From NCBI GenBank assembly GCA_050114795.1, contig JASFRS010000107.1, positions 1 to 8,140 on the forward strand: a stretch of 8,140 nucleotides of DNA, given 5' to 3'. This document shows positions 6,092 to 8,140 of the stretch, piece after piece. The translations under genes were made by a program, and so were the position numbers. The stretch comes from JASFRS01 sp050114795. Lineage in GTDB: Bacteria; Pseudomonadota; Alphaproteobacteria; Sphingomonadales; CAKZYD01. Each line of letters starts with the position of its first letter. Positions within the stretch are counted from its first letter, which is position 1. Below the pieces are notes generated by a model, which worked only from the letters and a program-made list of their open reading frames with translations, was not told the DNA's origin and made no database searches.

Positions 6092-7432
6092 ATGACTGAG
6101 ACTGCACCAATTGTACGTTTTGCGCCAAGCCCGACCGGCAAGCTTCATGTCGGTAATATCCGCACGGCGTTATTGAACTGGCTGTTTGCCCGCAAACATG
6201 GCGGCACCTTCATTCTTCGTTTGGATGATACAGATATTGAGCGTTCCAAAGAGGAATATGTGGAGGCCATTCGCGCTGACCTGGCGTGGCTTGGTATGGA
6301 TGTTGATGATGAATTTCGTCAGTCCGAGCGCTTTGACAAATATAATGCGGCCGCTGAAAAGCTTAAAGCCATGGGACGGTTATACCCGTGTTATGAAAGC
6401 GCGGAAGAGTTGGAAGTTAAACGCAAACTCCAACTCGCCCGGCATCAACCACCGGTTTATGATCGCGCGGCGCTCAATTTAAGTGATGAGGATCGTGCGA
6501 AACTTGAGGCCGAAGGTCGCAAGCCGCATTGGCGTTTCAAACTGGATGAGACTGTTCGCGTTGAATGGAATGACCTGATCCGCGGGGAGACATCAATCGA
6601 TATGTCCTCACTGTCGGACCCTATTCTTATCCGTGAAGACGGTAGTTATCTGTATATGTTGCCGTCCGTCGTTGATGATATTGATCGCAATATCACTCAT
6701 GTCGTGCGTGGCGAAGACCATGTGGTCAATACAGCCGTTCAGATTCAAATGATTGAAGCTTTGGATGGGGAGCGGGCTAATTACGCTCACGCGGCGCTAT
6801 TGTCCGGGAAAGAAGGGCAGGGACTGTCCAAACGCCTTGGTTCCACCGGCGTTGAACATTTTAAAGCCGATGGCATTGAAGCTATTACTTTGCTTGCCAA
6901 ATTGGCGCGGCTGGGCACTTCAGACCCAGTAGAGCCGTTTACCTCTCTTGAGCCTTTGATTGAAGGCTTTGATTTCTCAAGATTTGGCCGCGCCACAGCT
7001 AAATTTGATGAAGATGAGCTTCGGGCTTTAAATGCAAAAATCCTGCACCAGACTGGTTTTGAAGCGGTTAAGGGTCGATTGCCTGCTGGTATGGATGAGG
7101 CCGCCTGGGTCGCTGTGCGCGCAAATATCGAACGCTTAAGCGATGTGGATGGCTGGTGGAAGGTTATCCAAGGCCCGATTACGCCGGTTGTTGAAGATGA
7201 GGTTTATCTTGCCAAGGCTGCGGAATTGCTCCCGGAGGGTGCATGGGATGAAACAAGCTGGAAAAGCTGGACGTCTGCGGTCAAAGAAGCCACGGGTGCT
7301 AAAGGAAAATCTTTGTTCTTGCCGCTGCGTCTGGCGCTTACGGGTGAAGGTCATGGGCCTGAAATGGCGGTTCTTTTGCCACTCATAGGTCGTGAGCGTG
7401 TCTTGAAACGTCTGGCAGGTGAGGCGGCTTAA
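6092..7432 (+). CDS. gltX: Glutamyl-tRNA synthetase (short, zinc-less type)
   Basis: Class I synthetase attaching glutamate to tRNA-Glu, and probably also to tRNA-Gln if, as in most alphaproteobacteria, the cell makes Gln-tRNA-Gln by amidation through GatCAB. Key signatures are RFAPSPTG at 9-16, the HIGH-type motif HVGN at 19-22, LRLDDTD at 42-48, HVVRGEDH at 203-210, and the KMSKS-type motif GLSKR at 244-248. The C-terminal anticodon-binding part ends with the PLRLALTGEGHGPEM stretch (411-425). At 446 residues it is shorter than the roughly 470-490 usual for GluRS. C100 is the only cysteine, so the zinc site of the E. coli enzyme is absent. These traits fit the second GluRS paralogue (GltX2-like) found in many alphaproteobacteria, so another gltX may exist elsewhere. 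The ribosome site AGGA (6082-6085) overlaps the nadE stop codon, which suggests coupled translation. Confidence 0.97.
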   Translation: MTETAPIVRFAPSPTGKLHVGNIRTALLNWLFARKHGGTFILRLDDTDIERSKEEYVEAIRADLAWLGMDVDDEFRQSERFDKYNAAAEKLKAMGRLYPCYESAEELEVKRKLQLARHQPPVYDRAALNLSDEDRAKLEAEGRKPHWRFKLDETVRVEWNDLIRGETSIDMSSLSDPILIREDGSYLYMLPSVVDDIDRNITHVVRGEDHVVNTAVQIQMIEALDGERANYAHAALLSGKEGQGLSKRLGSTGVEHFKADGIEAITLLAKLARLGTSDPVEPFTSLEPLIEGFDFSRFGRATAKFDEDELRALNAKILHQTGFEAVKGRLPAGMDEAAWVAVRANIERLSDVDGWWKVIQGPITPVVEDEVYLAKAAELLPEGAWDETSWKSWTSAVKEATGAKGKSLFLPLRLALTGEGHGPEMAVLLPLIGRERVLKRLAGEAA

Positions 7433-8140
7433 TGGCGCAACCTGCCATTATATTGGTGCGTCCCCAATTAGGCGAAAATATCGGCAAAGCTGCGCGGGCT
7501 ATGCTGAATTTCGGGCTTGAGGACATGCGCTTAGTTGCCCCGCGGGACGGCTGGCCTAATCCTGCGGCTGGCCCTGCGGCATCTGGTGCAGATCATGTTT
7601 TGGATCAAGCGCACGTCTTTGAAACGCTGCAAGAGGCGGTGGAAGACTGTAATGTAGTTCTAGCCACTACGAGGCGCCCGCGTGGTATGTTAAAAGAAGT
7701 TGTCACCCCTGAACACGGGGCTGCGCAGGCGCGTCAGCTTGATGCAAAGGGAGAGCGTATTGGTATCTTATTTGGGCCGGAACGTTCGGGCCTTGAAAAT
7801 GAGGATATTGCGGCCTCTGATGCCATATTATCAGTGCCATTGAATGAAGAATTTGGATCATTGAATTTGGCGCAAGCTGTTGTGCTTTTTTCTTATGAAT
7901 GGTTCAAAGCGACTGACAATACAGCAGCACATCGGCTGGAACGGGATTATTCTGGGCAGGCCACGAAGAAAGACATTCAAGGCTTGATTGATCATTTGGA
8001 AGACGCTCTTGAGGCGCGAGAGTATTTCTTCCCGAAAGACCGTGCTCCTGTTATGCGCCGAACATTGAGAAATCTTATTCATCGCGCGGGTTTTACGTCC
8101 CAGGAAACCCAAACCTTACGCGGGGTTATTAAAAAACTGG
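7432..8140 (+). CDS. trmJ: tRNA (cytidine/uridine-32 2'-O)-methyltransferase TrmJ, 3' end outside window
   Basis: SPOUT-superfamily methyltransferase (TrmH/SpoU group 1) that uses S-adenosylmethionine to methylate the ribose at position 32 in the anticodon loop of certain tRNAs. The window holds 236 codons with no stop, close to the usual full length of about 240-260 residues, so only the last part is missing. Visible motifs are motif 1 GENIGKAARAMLNFGL (14-29), motif 2 GILFGPERSGL (111-121) with the conserved Glu and Arg, and motif 3 VPLNEEFGSLNLAQAV (135-150), which form the trefoil knot and cofactor site. The helical C-terminal extension starts near 165, and its EYFFPKDRAPVMRRTLRNL segment (197-215) is typical of TrmJ. 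The start ATG overlaps the last base of the gltX stop codon, with a GAGG ribosome site (7421-7424) inside gltX, so translation is likely coupled. Both neighbours act on tRNA. The exact specificity (C32, U32 or both) cannot be read from sequence. Confidence 0.94.
   Translation, partial: MAQPAIILVRPQLGENIGKAARAMLNFGLEDMRLVAPRDGWPNPAAGPAASGADHVLDQAHVFETLQEAVEDCNVVLATTRRPRGMLKEVVTPEHGAAQARQLDAKGERIGILFGPERSGLENEDIAASDAILSVPLNEEFGSLNLAQAVVLFSYEWFKATDNTAAHRLERDYSGQATKKDIQGLIDHLEDALEAREYFFPKDRAPVMRRTLRNLIHRAGFTSQETQTLRGVIKKL

Noticed and set aside
7858..8112. 84-codon open frame on the minus strand
   Set aside because: It is antisense to trmJ motif 3 and the C-terminal extension; nothing in it suggests a gene.
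1..8140. Defence system, mobile element, CRISPR array or tRNA gene
   Set aside because: No transposase, integrase, nuclease or phage protein, no spaced repeats and no tRNA-like cloverleaf were seen. The coding space is taken up by housekeeping enzymes and one exported protein.

Overview
This window reads as a chromosomal segment from an alphaproteobacterium of middling GC content. The lineage call rests on protein character, not on a search: a glutathione reductase with a CVIRGC redox centre, a plant-like class II DAHP synthase, a short glutamyl-tRNA synthetase with HVGN and LSKR signatures, and a TrmJ with the GENIG form of its first motif. A marine or aquatic order such as Maricaulales/Hyphomonadaceae or a relative is plausible, but I cannot fix the genus. 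All seven genes lie on the + strand. I see no RNA gene, insertion sequence, CRISPR array or phage gene.

Layout. Positions 1-185 are AT-rich and hold no gene I can support. They carry a cluster of ACAGT-core motifs, a 13-base palindrome and a hairpin next to a ribosome binding site, all upstream of a secreted protein (186-983) with a PEP-CTERM-like C-terminus. A GFA/CENP-V family zinc protein (1027-1419) follows, then glutathione reductase gor (start probably 1543, end 2889). Next come class II DAHP synthase (2967-4343), glutamine-dependent NAD+ synthetase nadE (4392-6083), glutamyl-tRNA synthetase gltX (6092-7432) and the tRNA methyltransferase trmJ (7432 to beyond the window end).

How the genes fit together. 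The GFA protein and Gor could share glutathione chemistry, although GFA-family substrates are usually unknown. The block from the DAHP synthase to trmJ is tightly packed (gaps of 48 and 8 bases, then a 1-base overlap) and looks like one housekeeping transcription unit: aromatic entry, NAD synthesis, tRNA charging, tRNA modification. The first gene is different in kind: exported, AT-richer, and with its own leader.

Overall this is mostly an ordinary housekeeping region, and I did not find a convincing undescribed system. The items most worth a second look are the PEP-CTERM-like exported protein with its structured leader, the recurrence of small hairpins whose 3' arm overlaps or abuts the Shine-Dalgarno of three genes, and the uncertain start of gor.
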